Shown here in pieces: positions 41,140-51,440 of a stretch of 64,000 nt of DNA (positions are counted from its first letter, which is position 1; every line of letters begins with the position of its first letter). The notes under the pieces were generated by a model. It was not told the DNA's origin and did no database searches. It worked only from the letters and a program-made list of their open reading frames with translations. The position numbers were made by a program, and so were the translations under genes. The stretch spans positions 36,483 to 100,482 of the forward strand of contig SMOI01000075.1 in assembly GCA_008000375.1 (NCBI GenBank). The letters run 5' to 3'. This stretch comes from Poteriospumella lacustris. Taxonomy: Eukaryota; Sar; Chrysophyceae; Chromulinales; Dinobryaceae.

Positions 41140-44100
41140 ATGATCAACCACTTGTTCAAGCGTGACAATGACCATGAAGAATGTGCCGTCTGTGGTTCGT
41201 CATGGCCTCCTGCGGGAGATACGATATCCGATTTTATCAAATGTCAGAAATGTGGTATGTTTACGTGCTTGTGGTGTGCGATGATGTGAAGTCTGAGGAT
41301 TTATGGGTGGCTGTAGACCAAACGGTACATGGCAGCTGCAAACGGATTTCCTCCTTGTTCCTTAGCTGCTCCGATGCGACTTGCAAACAAACCAAAACCA
41401 TAGGTGAGATTTCTCAGCAGCTGCTTGAATGATTCCCGACGTTATAAGGAGCTTGATTGTTTGTGTGCAGACGGTATTTTGGCGGTGCGGCTACGTCAAG
41501 TGTCCGGCACACTCTGCGGCTCGGGAATCCACCTGGTAATGCAACCATTTCCCTGTTTACGGCAGCGACTTCCAGGCTAATACTGATGCTGTCCATAGTA
41601 TGCCATTTTCAAAGTGCGGGCGCTTGATTTGGCGATGCGAACTGAGTCGGCGGTACGTGCGAGCACCGATCGTGTTTGAGGTTGATATTGACGCTGCTTT
41701 GACTACTGCTTTCAGGTGGTGCACGAGCGAGAAGCCTCCTGGATGCAGACCGAGGGAGATTCCTTCGAGATTGATTTCGCAGGCAACCTCCACTATTCCA
41801 TGAGAGTGGAGATATGGAACAGCTATTTCGAGTACGGTGCAGTGTATCGCCTCCCCCGCGCAGTGCACATTCACCACCCTAACCCCTGTGTCCACTGCCT
41901 TTAGAATTCTGGATAAACTGTTCTACAGGGTCGATATTGACCTCTCGCCAGCCGCTTCGCTGACGGGAAAGCGATTCGAACGGTAAGAAGCGCTGTGGCC
42001 TCGCTACCGTCGCGGGGGGTGACTTGACGCTCTGCACTGCATATGTAGGTGGTTCCCACTGGAGCACGTGTCCGATCGATCAGAAAAGGCACGTGTCCTT
42101 CTGGAGATGTGCGTCATACCGCGCAAGGTAGAACCGCTGTCCTCCACCGCGACGGTGGCACCGTCCCCACAGCCGTCGTCGCCGGAGAAAGTGGTGACGT
42201 TGATGTCGACGACGACGGCGGCGGCAGTGCCTCACAGCGTACGGCGTGTCTCCCTCCCCAACGATCAGAAGCCCATCGAGCTGTCCAGCTCATCGACGAC
42301 ACAGCAGCCACCGAGCAGCAGCAGCAGCGGCAGCAGCTCGGCGACGGCCGTCGTCAGTGCCACGTCTGCACTGCCACCGGTGGCGCCCGTCGTGGCCACG
42401 CCGCTTCCTGAGGGCCACACACCTGCCGCTCTTCTGTCCAGCGCTGTTTCCCTGGATGACCCACCGTCACAAGAGGCGCTCGCTGCGTCTGTCCACGCGA
42501 AACCCACCGAACCGACCGCTACGGACGACGGACGACGACCAGCAGCCGCCGCCGCCGCCGCCGCCACTGTGACGGAGACCTGCGCCACAGTGGCACCGCC
42601 TGTCGCGGAGGAGGATCACCGCCTCTCCGACGTGTGCAGCGATCTCGCCGGAGGGGAACAGATCTCGTTGGCCTCCATCGACCTCGTCGACGTGGCGGAC
42701 ACGTCGTTGTCGTTGGACTCGGAGGCGCTGCTCGACGACGTCCGCGACGACCAACGCGACCTCAGCGCCCTCGACGAGGACGAGGACGAAGACGCCTCTT
42801 CGGAGGAACCAACGCTGCCCGCAGTCGCAGAGGACCGGTCGCCACCTGAATCGACACCGCCGAGCGGTTTTCCGTCGTTTTCTACGCGACCCATCGACGC
42901 TCCAGCGGTGGCTGAGACCCGTGTGCCACTGCCACTGCCACTGCCACTGCCGCTGCCGCTGCCGCTGCCGCTCCCACTGCCACTCCCAGTGGTGCCACCG
43001 CCACCGACGGCCACAGTCACGGCGATCGAGGCCGCCACCACCGCGCTACCCGCAGCGACAGACGCTGCCGTTCCTGTGGTTGCTGCCGCTCCTGCGGTTC
43101 CTGCGGTTGCTGCGGTTGCTGCGGGTCCTGCGAGTGCTGCGGGTGCTGCGGTGGCCGCAGAGGATACGACGACTTCGGTGGCGGTGGCGGCAGCAGCCGC
43201 GGCGACAGCGGCAGCAGCGGCGGGCGATGCGACGAATTCGTTTGCAGCGTTTGTGACCGACAGCGTCTCGCGACTGGGCAACTTGCTCTACGAACTGGAG
43301 ACGTCGCTGTCGGAGTCGCGGTCGTCCGCGGTGCCCACCGACGACAACGGCGACGCGTCGCTCCCATCGGAAGCCGATCTCGTCGCCGCCGACGCCAAGG
43401 CCGCGGGCGGCAGCGGCACCGGCAGCGGCAGCAGCGGCAGCAGTAGCCACGAGGACCACGTCGGTGTCCTCACGCTGCAGGTGCACGACCTGCTCTGGGC
43501 GGTGCCGACGGCGCTGCCGGACAGTGGCTACCTCCTGAGCGTCCACTACGTCGACAGAGCCGGCAAGAAGCGACAGGTGAAGCGCCCGCTCGCCCGGATG
43601 AAGAGCCGCTGGATCAGCAAAAGCGCCGTGTCGCTGCCCGTGCCACACTTCCGCTGCGTCGTCACCGTCGACGTCGTCGACGTCGCCGCCGACAACAAAG
43701 TCGTCGGTCGCGCCCAGGTCACCGCGTACAGCGTGTTACAGCGACACGCGGATCAGCAGATCAACGCGGCGGTCTACGGGCCGTTCACGTCGTTGTCGCT
43801 GAAGGACGAGCAGCGACGGCGACGCGTCACCACCAGCGACCACGGCGGTGGTGTCCTCGCCGCCGCCGATGCCGACGAGGTGGGCACGTTGAGCTGCACC
43901 GTCACGTTCCAAGAGGATCTCTACCGCCATTTCTGGTCGCCGCTCGTGCAACTGTCGCCGTCGAGCCCCGAGGAGGACCTGTCGCTGGAGCGGCTGGGCG
44001 TCCATCTGCTGCGGTTCCAAGCGATGCTCACGTTCTTCGGCCAGTGCTACACGGAATACCTCCGCGTCATGGACTGGAGCGACCCGCTGTTCACCGCGGC

Positions 44101-44886
44101 GCTGTTCTTGCTCTTCCTCTACGCGACGTTGTACGTGGCGGCGGAGTATTCGTTGAGCGGCGTCGTCTTCGTCGCGGTGCTGTTGATGGCGCGCGCGTGG
44201 TACCGGCGGTACAGCGGCCAGTACCGCGACAAGTTCCTGTCGGGCTACCGCGCGGACGAGCCGACGCCGTTTATGCCCGTGGCGACGCTGCGGGTGGCCG
44301 TCTTGGGCTACCGCGGGCCGCAGACGACGACGGGGGCCGCCGCAGCGGCAGCAGCGGTAGCGGCGGCAGCGGCGACGTCGACGTCGGCGGCGGTGACCAA
44401 CGCGCTGGGCCTCGGCTTCTTCACGACGGCGACGGAGGCCGCGACCGGCGCCGCCGCGTCAACGTCATCGACGACAGCGTCGACGTCAGCGTCAGCGTCA
44501 TCGTCGGCGTCGGCGTCGGCGTCGCAGATGAGCCTCGCTGCGGTGAAAGTGTCGCTGATTCCCGACCGCGCCCTGTCGCCGTCCACGGTCACGTTGGGCA
44601 GCGGCAGCAGCGGCAGCAGCGGCAGCGGCAGCAGCAGCGGCGGCGGTGTGGGCGACGTGGGCGTCGCTCTGACGGCGAAGGACCTGGCGGTGGGCGTGTT
44701 GTCGACGTCGGACGAGCACCTGCGGCTGACGGAGGAGGAGTCGTCGGCGGCCGGCGTCGCCCAGTTCGTCTCCAGTTTCATCAAATCCGCCGAGAGCGGG
44801 AACCGCGCGGCGGAGGTCCTCGCGAACACCTTCGACCCGTGGCCCCTCCGCGACCCCTCGGCGATACGGGCGATGCTCCGGGCCCT

Positions 44887-44918
<32 letters not shown>

Positions 44919-47049
44919 GATCTGCCGCGGCGGCCACGGCGACGTCGAACCAAGAGGTCGCCCTCGTCTATCCGCTGCTGCAGCCGCTGAAGCGCAAAGC
45001 CGACCTCATCGGCGGCGGTGGCGGTGGCGGTGGGAAGAAAGAGCGCGGCGCGTCCTTCGCTGACGCCGACCACCCCGCCGCCGCCACCGCCGCCACCGCC
45101 AGCCGCAGTGGCTCACCGTCCACCGCCGCGACGACGAAGACGAAGACGTTCTCCGACCGCCCCGCGGAGCTGGAGCACGCGTATTATTCGATGTGGACGA
45201 CGAGCACCGCCGCGGTCAAGTTCACAGCGCTGACGCCCGCGGCGGCGACGATGGCGACGTCGTTTCTCGACGTCGGCGGGGCCCTCGGCGGCGGTGGCAG
45301 CGGCAGCAGCGTCGCCGCCGTCGCCGTGGTGCCCGTCCGCGACGTGCTGCTGCACGGCGAACAGACCGACCGCTCGGGCCACGAGTTCGAGTACACGACG
45401 TGGCTGCGGGCCGTCGACGAGACACACACCACCGCCACCGGCCACGGGAACGGCAGCAGCAGCGACGGCGGCGCATCGGTCGAGGCGCAGGTAAGACACC
45501 GACGGACGACGACAACGACAACGACAACGACGCGGTGACTGACGCGGTGACTGACGCGGTGACTGACGCGGGGGCGGTACAGGTGGGTCGCTTGACGGCG
45601 GCGATGAATTTGGACGCGGCGCTGCTGGCGGCCGATCCGACGGAGGCGCTGCTCACGCCCCTGGCACCCGCCGCGACGGCGGCGGCGGCTGCGCCGAGTA
45701 GCAGCGGCGGAGGCGGAGGCGGTGGTGGCGCGGCGGTGGATCTCCTCGTGCGCGTGTCATTGACGCTGCCGCCGCTGAAGCGTGTCCTGTCGCCGTCCGA
45801 GGCCGACCGACGCGTCAGCGACGTGCTCCAGCGTCTCCAACGGGCGGCGCTTCGCGATGGCGGCGGCGGCGGCTACGATGGCTCCGACTACGACGGCTCC
45901 GGCGGCTCCGGCGGTGGCTCCGGCGCTGGCGCTGGCTCCTCGTCGTCGTCGTCGTCGGCCGCGTCGACGCTGACGATGCTCTGGCACATGCGCGACCACG
46001 TGAAGCACGCGCAGAACACGATGGCCGCCATCCTCGACGCCTTCGAGAGCGTCAAGAACTTGCTCAACTGGACGTCGCCCGTGCGCACGTTGCCGTTGTT
46101 CCTCGCGCTGGTGGCGCTGTGGCTGTTGACGGTGGTCGTGCCGGGGCGGCTGCTCGTGCTGCTCGTGGGGCTGTACGAGTTTCTGTACGTGATCCTGCCG
46201 ATCCCCGACGGCAACGAGCTGAGCATTCGCTTCCAGAACGTGCTGCAGTCGATCCCCAACGACGACGACTTGATGCAGATCTACGCCGACGAGCGCGCAC
46301 GGCGGCAGGTGGCGCAGGTGGTCGCGGCCAAGGCGGCGCAACGGGCGGCGGTGTTGAATGCGTCGTTGCGGGTGCGGTGGATGGGGCCCGGGCAAGTGAA
46401 ACTGCTGCGCCGGGTGAACGTGGCGGCGGTCTCGTCGTCGGGCGGTGGCGGCGGTGCGGCGGTGATGGAGTGGCAGGCGGTGTTCGTCCTGGTGCAGGGC
46501 CAGCGCGTCGCCTGGTGGACGACGGCCGACGACCTCGACCGTGGCAAGGTAACTTCGACGTCGACGCGTTGTAGCGGCAGCGGCAGCTAACGCGTGTGTC
46601 TCTCTGTGTCTCTCTGTGTGTCTCTCTCTGTGTCTCTCTCTGTGTGTGTCTCTGTGTGTCTCTTCGGTGCAGGCGCCGATCGGACAGCTGCTCATCGGCC
46701 ACGTCGCGGGCTTCACGCAGGTGTCGCCCATCGACCTGAAGAAGGTAAAGAACAGACAACAGACCCACCCCACCGAGGTCGTCTTCATCAGTGCCGCTGT
46801 TCACCTGTCTCTGTATGTCCCTGTGTCTCTGTGTGTCGCTGTGTCTCTGTGTGTCTCTGTGTGTCTCTGTGTGTCTCTGTCGGTGAGTAGTTCGCGGGCA
46901 CCGGCGGCAGTACGACAGGCATCTTCGGCGAGGACACGCTCGGCAAACCGCTGCAGATCGTCGTGCACATCGACGAGGGCGACGCCGCGACGCTGTTCAA
47001 AGCCGCCGTCGCCGAGCAGTTGGCGCTGCAGGACCATCGCCAGCGATGA
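41140..47049 (+). CDS. PHD-like finger, C2, two membrane hairpins, PH-like: putative membrane-contact protein
   Basis: Ten exons reconstructed by frame and splice sites: 41140-41254, 41317-41403, 41471-41535, 41599-41652, 41716-41831, 41905-41982, 42049-45490, 45583-46548, 46673-46744, 46891-47049; 1717 residues. Residues ~15-65 have CAVC, CQKC, then C-x4-H-x2-C and a final C-x4-C, a PHD/C1-like zinc finger. Residues ~68-200 form a C2 domain (GILAVRLRQV, YAIFKVRALD, EREASWMQTEGDSFEIDF, YSMRVEIW, YRVDIDLSP, RWFPLE). A long Ala/Ser/Thr region follows. A second C2-like segment is near 640-720. The first hydrophobic hairpin is at ~850-890 and the second at ~1480-1530, each two segments, reticulon/MCTP-like. 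The end is PH-like (MEWQAVFVLVQGQRVAWW; APIGQLLIGHVAGF). Tethering membranes is an inference. Small exons 3-6 are the least certain. Confidence 0.65.
45535..45571. repeat. 12-bp tandem repeat in an intron
   Basis: Three copies of a GCGGTGACTGAC-type unit inside intron 7 of the C2/PH gene, directly before its acceptor. Each unit contains GGTGACT, a weak donor-like string. Confidence 0.85.
46592..46882. repeat. TCTCTGTG microsatellites filling two introns
   Basis: Introns 8 (46549-46672) and 9 (46745-46890) of the C2/PH gene are largely made of GTGTCTCTCTGTGTCTCT-type repeats (46592-46668 and 46801-46882). The pyrimidine-rich arrays end close to the acceptors and may serve as polypyrimidine tracts. 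The repeat unit is shared, so one intron may have seeded the other. Confidence 0.8.
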
Positions 47050-47723
47050 CCGGGACGACGACGTCGTCGTCTCCACCGCCGCCTCCCCTCCGCCGAGAGA
47101 AGAGGGCTGCCCCCGACTGCGACACAGCGTCGCAGTGGAAACAGCCGCCCTCGCCCCCTCGCATCAGTTTCAGTTTCAGTTTCTGTGTCGTGTGTGTCGT
47201 CTCTGTGTGTTAAACTGCTGCCGCATCTCCATAAACCTTCCTCCCTCCCTCCTCCCGCCTCTGTTCCCTCATTTAGGAGGCGCATTACTGTCTCTGGATG
47301 ATATCAATGGGGAAGCTGCAGGAGCTGCCCCCACAGTGCACACAGTTCCTGCTGGACAGCTCCCTGTTACGTTCCCTGTCATTGATTGGGGTAGTTCCAC
47401 TAGTCATCGGACCACGTCTGATGATGGTCGATGTTCTGCTCCATTTCCCCGTTGTATTGGCCTGGTGCTTGTAACTGTTTCAATCCAATGTTGATACGAA
47501 CTTATTACGTTTATGTGTGAGAAAAGGGCACGTCGCCAACGTTGATATCGTTGGGAAATCCATGTCACTGCGCATGTTTTGGAGTGGGAAACAGAGGTGG
47601 GCACATGTGATCCATTGTGGCAGCGGTGGTCGAGGGGAACAGCGAACTACGTTTTACCAGTAGCTGCTGCTCGACTGCTGCGAGTGCGACTGGTTAGCAG
47701 GAGACTGTGATGCTTGAATCCTC
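47050..47723. other. Convergent intergenic region
   Basis: 674 bp after the C2/PH stop, up to the stop of the small minus-strand gene. The first ~180 bp are 3' UTR material, part of which is duplicated at ~49231-49326. The rest is AT-richer with no credible gene. Confidence 0.5.
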
Positions 47724-48658
47724 CTACCCCGCTCCCCCCACGTCGTCTTCTTCATCTTCTTCCGACGCATAACCCTTCTCTCCTTGCGATCGTGGACTGG
47801 GAGCGGAGGAGGACGACAAGGCTACGCCGCCAGTCCGATTCCCCACCATCATTGTCGACGCTGCAGTCGCAGCACTCACAGACCCCGGGACGTTGCTTGC
47901 TTGCGGAAACAAGCCATCAATGCGTTGCACCAGGGTGTTCACGGTCGTGGAAAGGGTGTTCACGATCTTCTCCAAGTGATCGAGCCTCGAGCCCGGAAGC
48001 ACAATATTTTTGGTCGCAAGGAACTCCATCTTCATAGAAGACTTCGTTTGCGTGGCCGCCTTGATCAGCGCAGCCATTAAATCTTTTGCGACCATACGGT
48101 GCGTTCTATTATTTGAGTCGAGATGAAACCCTGAGGAGTGGTGGAGCACGATGCATATAACGCGATTGCTCACTGTTCCATAAGTGTTCCTCACCTTCCA
48201 TGAAGGCCTCCGAAGATTGCAAGTGTGCTGTTTCTGCTGACACGAATGTCACTTCATGAAGTTCAGCCGCTTCCAAAAGTTCATCTTTAAGCTCAAGAAA
48301 TTACTGGGGATAAGAAAAGCATTGGTGTGTGTCTGCTTTTCCTATCCCCAGGAATTTCTTGAACTTAAAGAAGAACTCCTGGAAGCGGCTGAGCTTCACG
48401 AAGAGACTTTCGTGTAGTAGTTTCCCATTTTTTCGTGCTTTGATTTGTGATTGCATCATTTTTTGCTTCGAGGATGAAAGGAAAATAAAAAGCACTCTGA
48501 TATGATGATGACAGCGGATCAAAGTGCTCTCACCCAACGTTGATTGAGGTCGGGTCAATCGGGTCAAACAGTCGAGTCAATCCTCATTTCCTCACCTGAT
48601 CCTCACTGCTGCTGTTGTTCGCAGGAGAGTTCATGCTCATCATGTCACAATCCGACAT
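47724..48658 (-). pseudogene. Three-exon unknown gene with a stop codon at an exon start
   Basis: Exons 48596-48658, 48195-48303 and 47724-48130 join with matching phases (0, then 1) to a 192-codon frame. The product would open MSDCDMMSMNSPAN, contain a helical middle (LELKDELLEAAELHE; DHLEKIVNTLSTTVNTLVQR) and end in Ser-rich and acidic text (YASEEDEEDDVGGAG). No family recognised. The first codon of exon 2 is TAA. A nearby inverted copy of the same exon has GAA there, so the stop looks like a point mutation. An AG twelve bases downstream (TTCTTGAG) would remove the stop and keep the frame, so the gene may still be functional through a shifted acceptor. I call it pseudogene with that reservation. 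Confidence 0.45.
48241..48414. repeat. 81-bp inverted repeat with 12-nt loop (copy of exon 2)
   Basis: Arms 48241-48321 and 48334-48414, loop 48322-48333. The left arm, read on the minus strand, is the acceptor and first ~60 bp of exon 2 of the small gene; the right arm is the same text on the plus strand, with about ten differences. On the plus strand it reads EFLELKEELLEAAELHEETF then stops. A transcript through here would fold into a long hairpin. Confidence 0.88.
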
Positions 48659-48719
48659 TTGGGACCAACTTGCGTGTTTCCGTATCTTTGAATTTTCGGT
48701 CTTTCCGAAATAGTTCCGA

Positions 48720-48985
48720 AAGTCCGTCGCTAAGTAAGGCGATAGAGAGAGTGCAATGGTCGGTCAAACAGAGTCGAGTCAAACAGTCGGGTCAAACACA
48801 GTCGAGTCAATCGGTCGGGTCAATCGGGTCAAACAGTCGAGTCAATCCTCGCTGCTGCTGCTGCTGTTCGCAGGAGAGTTCATGCTCATCATGTCGCAAT
48901 CCGACATTTGGGTAGAGAGTGCAATCGGTGGGTCAAACAGAGTCGAGTCAAACGGTCGGGTCAATCGGGTCAAACGGTCGCTTGC
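48720..48985. repeat. Degenerate 10-bp repeats of GTCGAGTCAA / TCGGGTCAAN type
   Basis: Interspersed short units GGGTCAATC, GGGTCAAAC, CGAGTCAA and variants, also present at 48549-48582. They flank the two copies of the small gene's first exon and probably mediated their duplication. Confidence 0.8.
48842..48907 (-). pseudogene. Second copy of exon 1 of the small gene, splice donor lost
   Basis: ATG at 48907, 21 codons nearly identical to exon 1 at 48596-48658, then TGA. Where the parent has GAGGAT, CAG and the donor GTGAGG, this copy lacks 19 bp between two GAGGAT direct repeats, which removes the donor. It therefore cannot splice as the parent does. Confidence 0.75.
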
Positions 48986-49110
48986 AAAGAAGTGCGTCTC
49001 ACTGTGCTGCAGCTGCAGCATCGGTCGGTTCTGCGTCCATCTTCTTCGTCCCTCGTCCGCAGCAGCAGACGCAGCCAGTGGAGCGGTAGGGGTTGTTTGG
49101 GTGTGGGAGT

Positions 49111-49326
49111 GACGGGCATCTTCTTCGGCGAGGACACGCTCGGCAAACCGCTGCAGATCGTCGTGGGGCACATCGACGAGGGCGACGCCGCGCTGCAGGA
49201 CCATCGCCAGCATATGTCGCCCGCCTACCCCCCCCCCCGACTGCAACACAGCGTCGCAGTGGACAGTGGACCCCCTCTCTCCTCGCCCCTCGCATGTGCC
49301 GTCTCTGTGTGTTCAACTGCTGCCGA
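49111..49326 (+). pseudogene. Duplicated fragment of the C2/PH gene's last exon and 3' UTR
   Basis: Matches 46918-47225 in direct orientation: GIFGEDTLGKPLQIVV is read as GIFFGEDTLGKPLQIVVG, followed by HIDEGDAA and QDHRQ, then 3' UTR text such as CACAGCGTCGCAGTGG. Against the parent it has +3, +3 and -36 bp changes, all in frame; the 36-bp loss lies between GCG repeats. The parent's stop is missing (CAT instead of CGATGA). The fragment lacks upstream exons. It is a genomic copy rather than a retrocopy of a whole mRNA. Confidence 0.8.
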
Positions 49327-49499
49327 TTTTCCGTCGCTGTTCCTATACATCTACCTCCACCGTTACTTCCACCGTTACCTCTACCATCACCTCCTGTGGC
49401 TCTTATCGTCGTCGTTACATGTGACCGTCACCGTGCGACACGACCTCCTCCTCCTCACCTCTCACCGCTCGGCGGGGGGAGGGGGTGGAAGGCTGCAGC

Positions 49500-51073
49500 C
49501 TATGGCCAGATGTGTGCGCGGACGCCTTTCTTCCGCAGCTCGATGAAGAACCGCAGCACATGCGGCCGGTCCAGCACCAGCCCATGCGACGTCGCCGGCA
49601 CGCGCTTGCCCCACCCACACGACGTCATCACCTCGCAGCGGAAATGCAACTCGAAGAAGAACTCGTCGACCAAACCCGCCAGCGACTCGTCGGCCAGGAG
49701 GCTCAGCGCGATGGGCATTTCGTAGTCCGGCGAATCGATGTCGAGTTTGAAGGCGACGAAGTCTTCTGGCTGCGCCATCGCCTGGAGGTAGCGGATGGGC
49801 GAGTCGGGATCGGAGCTGTTGGCGGAGATGGGGACGTTGTAGAAGTGCCAGTTGTGTTTCCAGGCCATCGGCACGCGGCGCCAGTAGTCACGCGGCTCCA
49901 GCAACGTCATTTCCCAGGCGTAGACCCGGTCGAAACCGACTTTGCGCTACACAGAAACAGCGACAGGACACAGTGACAGGACGCAGGGTGCAGGGGTGAG
50001 CGACGAGGAGTCAACAGAGGAGAGGGCGGGGGGTAACGTACCTGGGCGAAGGCGCACGTGAACCAAAACAGCGACGAGTCAAAGGTCGAGGTGCCCGCGT
50101 CGAGCATGTAATGGCGCACCGGTTGATTCCGTTGACGTCGCGTGGTCGTGGACGTGGCCGATGACGATGACGAGGACGGCGTCGTCGCAGACGTTGTACC
50201 GTAGCGTAGGCGACGACCGGTGGCACTGCTGTACGACTGGTCGAACAGCGCCTTTCCGGACTGTAACAACACGTAATCGACATTGGAGCGACCGGTACGG
50301 GGCGTATCGGCCTGTAACAGGGGCCGTACGGGACGACAGGCCCCAAAGGAGAACGGATGACGCGCGTGGATCGTGATCGGCTCGATCCACTCGATCCACC
50401 GCTCCACACGACCACCACACGTCCGCGTCACTTCGAAACGCGACAAATACTCGAAATCGTCACTCGTGAGTAGATCCCGTGAGACAGCGTCTAATCCCAT
50501 GTGCAACGAGACGCGGTTGAGCCATTTCGTCGAGTTCTGCAGCGTCTCGGGGTGTAAGACGTAGTCCATCAGCGCTTTGAACCGCGCGGGGTCGGTGTGG
50601 TCGCTGGACAACGAACTGATATGATCGGCCATGGCCAGGTCACGTAGCTCTTGAGGACTGGAGACGTAGACCTTGTGCAGGGTACACGTCTCGTCGGCGT
50701 TGCGATCGGCCGCAGAGGACGAGGTCGAGGACGAGGACGAAGCGCCGTCTTCCTCACCGCGGTAACGTCGCGAATGCGGCGAAAAGGGACTGTAGTTGTT
50801 CCCGATAGGCTTCGAGAAGTACTCACCACTGGATGGCGTCACCGCGGAACAGCAAATCGCTCGGCCATCGGGCAGTTTGCACGGTCGAGCGACGTGTTTG
50901 GAGGTGAGCGGCACGTCGAAGGTGTTGCCCCATTTAACGCATCCAGCGGTCGACGCCAGGTTCCGTCGATCGTCTTCCGTATGCACTTCCTCCACAGCCC
51001 AAGACTCACCCTCTGGTTGCAATCTACCCAATTGCAGCCAACTAAAGAGGACCAGTAGCCAATACACACCCAT
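49500..51073 (-). CDS. Secreted/membrane protein with FkbM methyltransferase-like domain
   Basis: Two exons, 50042-51073 and 49500-49946 (intron 95 bp, phase 0), 492 residues. The ATG at 51073 gives a signal peptide or anchor (MGVYWLLVLFSWLQLG). The N-terminal part is Cys-containing and otherwise unrecognised, with a Ser-rich loop at ~115-130. The C-terminal domain reads YMLDAGTSTFDSSLFWF, then RVYAWEMTLLEP, FYNVPISANSS, DFVAFKLDIDSPDYEMPIAL, and LVDEFFFELHF. These follow the order of SAM-methyltransferase strands (glycine loop, acidic end of beta-2, D-x-D beta-4) as in FkbM-type proteins, though the glycine motif is weak. Similar domains are common in algal and oomycete secretory proteins. 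Enzyme activity is an inference. Confidence 0.55.
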
Positions 51074-51440
51074 GACTGCGGTTAGTGGTGGCGGGTTTGG
51101 AAGCGATGGTTGACTGGTCAAGCTACAGGCGTCGCAATCACAAAGAGGGACGTCTCTCTTGCCAATTACCTTGTGTCCTATCCCATCTATCTCATGGTTT
51201 CCTCCTCATCAACAATGTTATCGCCCGCCCCACTCGTCGCGTTTTATGTTCAAACGACGCTCCACTGTAAATCTGAAACGCTCTTCAGTCAGGAGCCGTC
51301 GAGGTCACCGTTGTCAGCGAATCAGAACGGCTATTGATATTGAAAGAAAAACAGATATTCTTTCGTCTGGGATTTTGAAGCGAAAGATTCATCGGTGACT
51401 GTGAGTGACCACGTGTGTGTTGTTGTTGAGTGCAACAAAT

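Noticed and set aside
41240-41900. Several independent small ORFs between 41.2 and 41.9 kb
   Set aside because: They are pieces of small exons 2-6 of the C2/PH gene plus intron read-through; joining them by splice sites restores one continuous C2 domain.
42616-43281. Ser/Ala/Gly-rich minus-strand ORF inside the C2/PH gene
   Set aside because: Shadow of the low-complexity region of the plus-strand exon.
48720-48985. CRISPR-like or telomere-like array
   Set aside because: Units are degenerate 10-mers without regular spacers and unlike TTTAGGG/TTAGGG; the setting is an intron-bearing nuclear genome.
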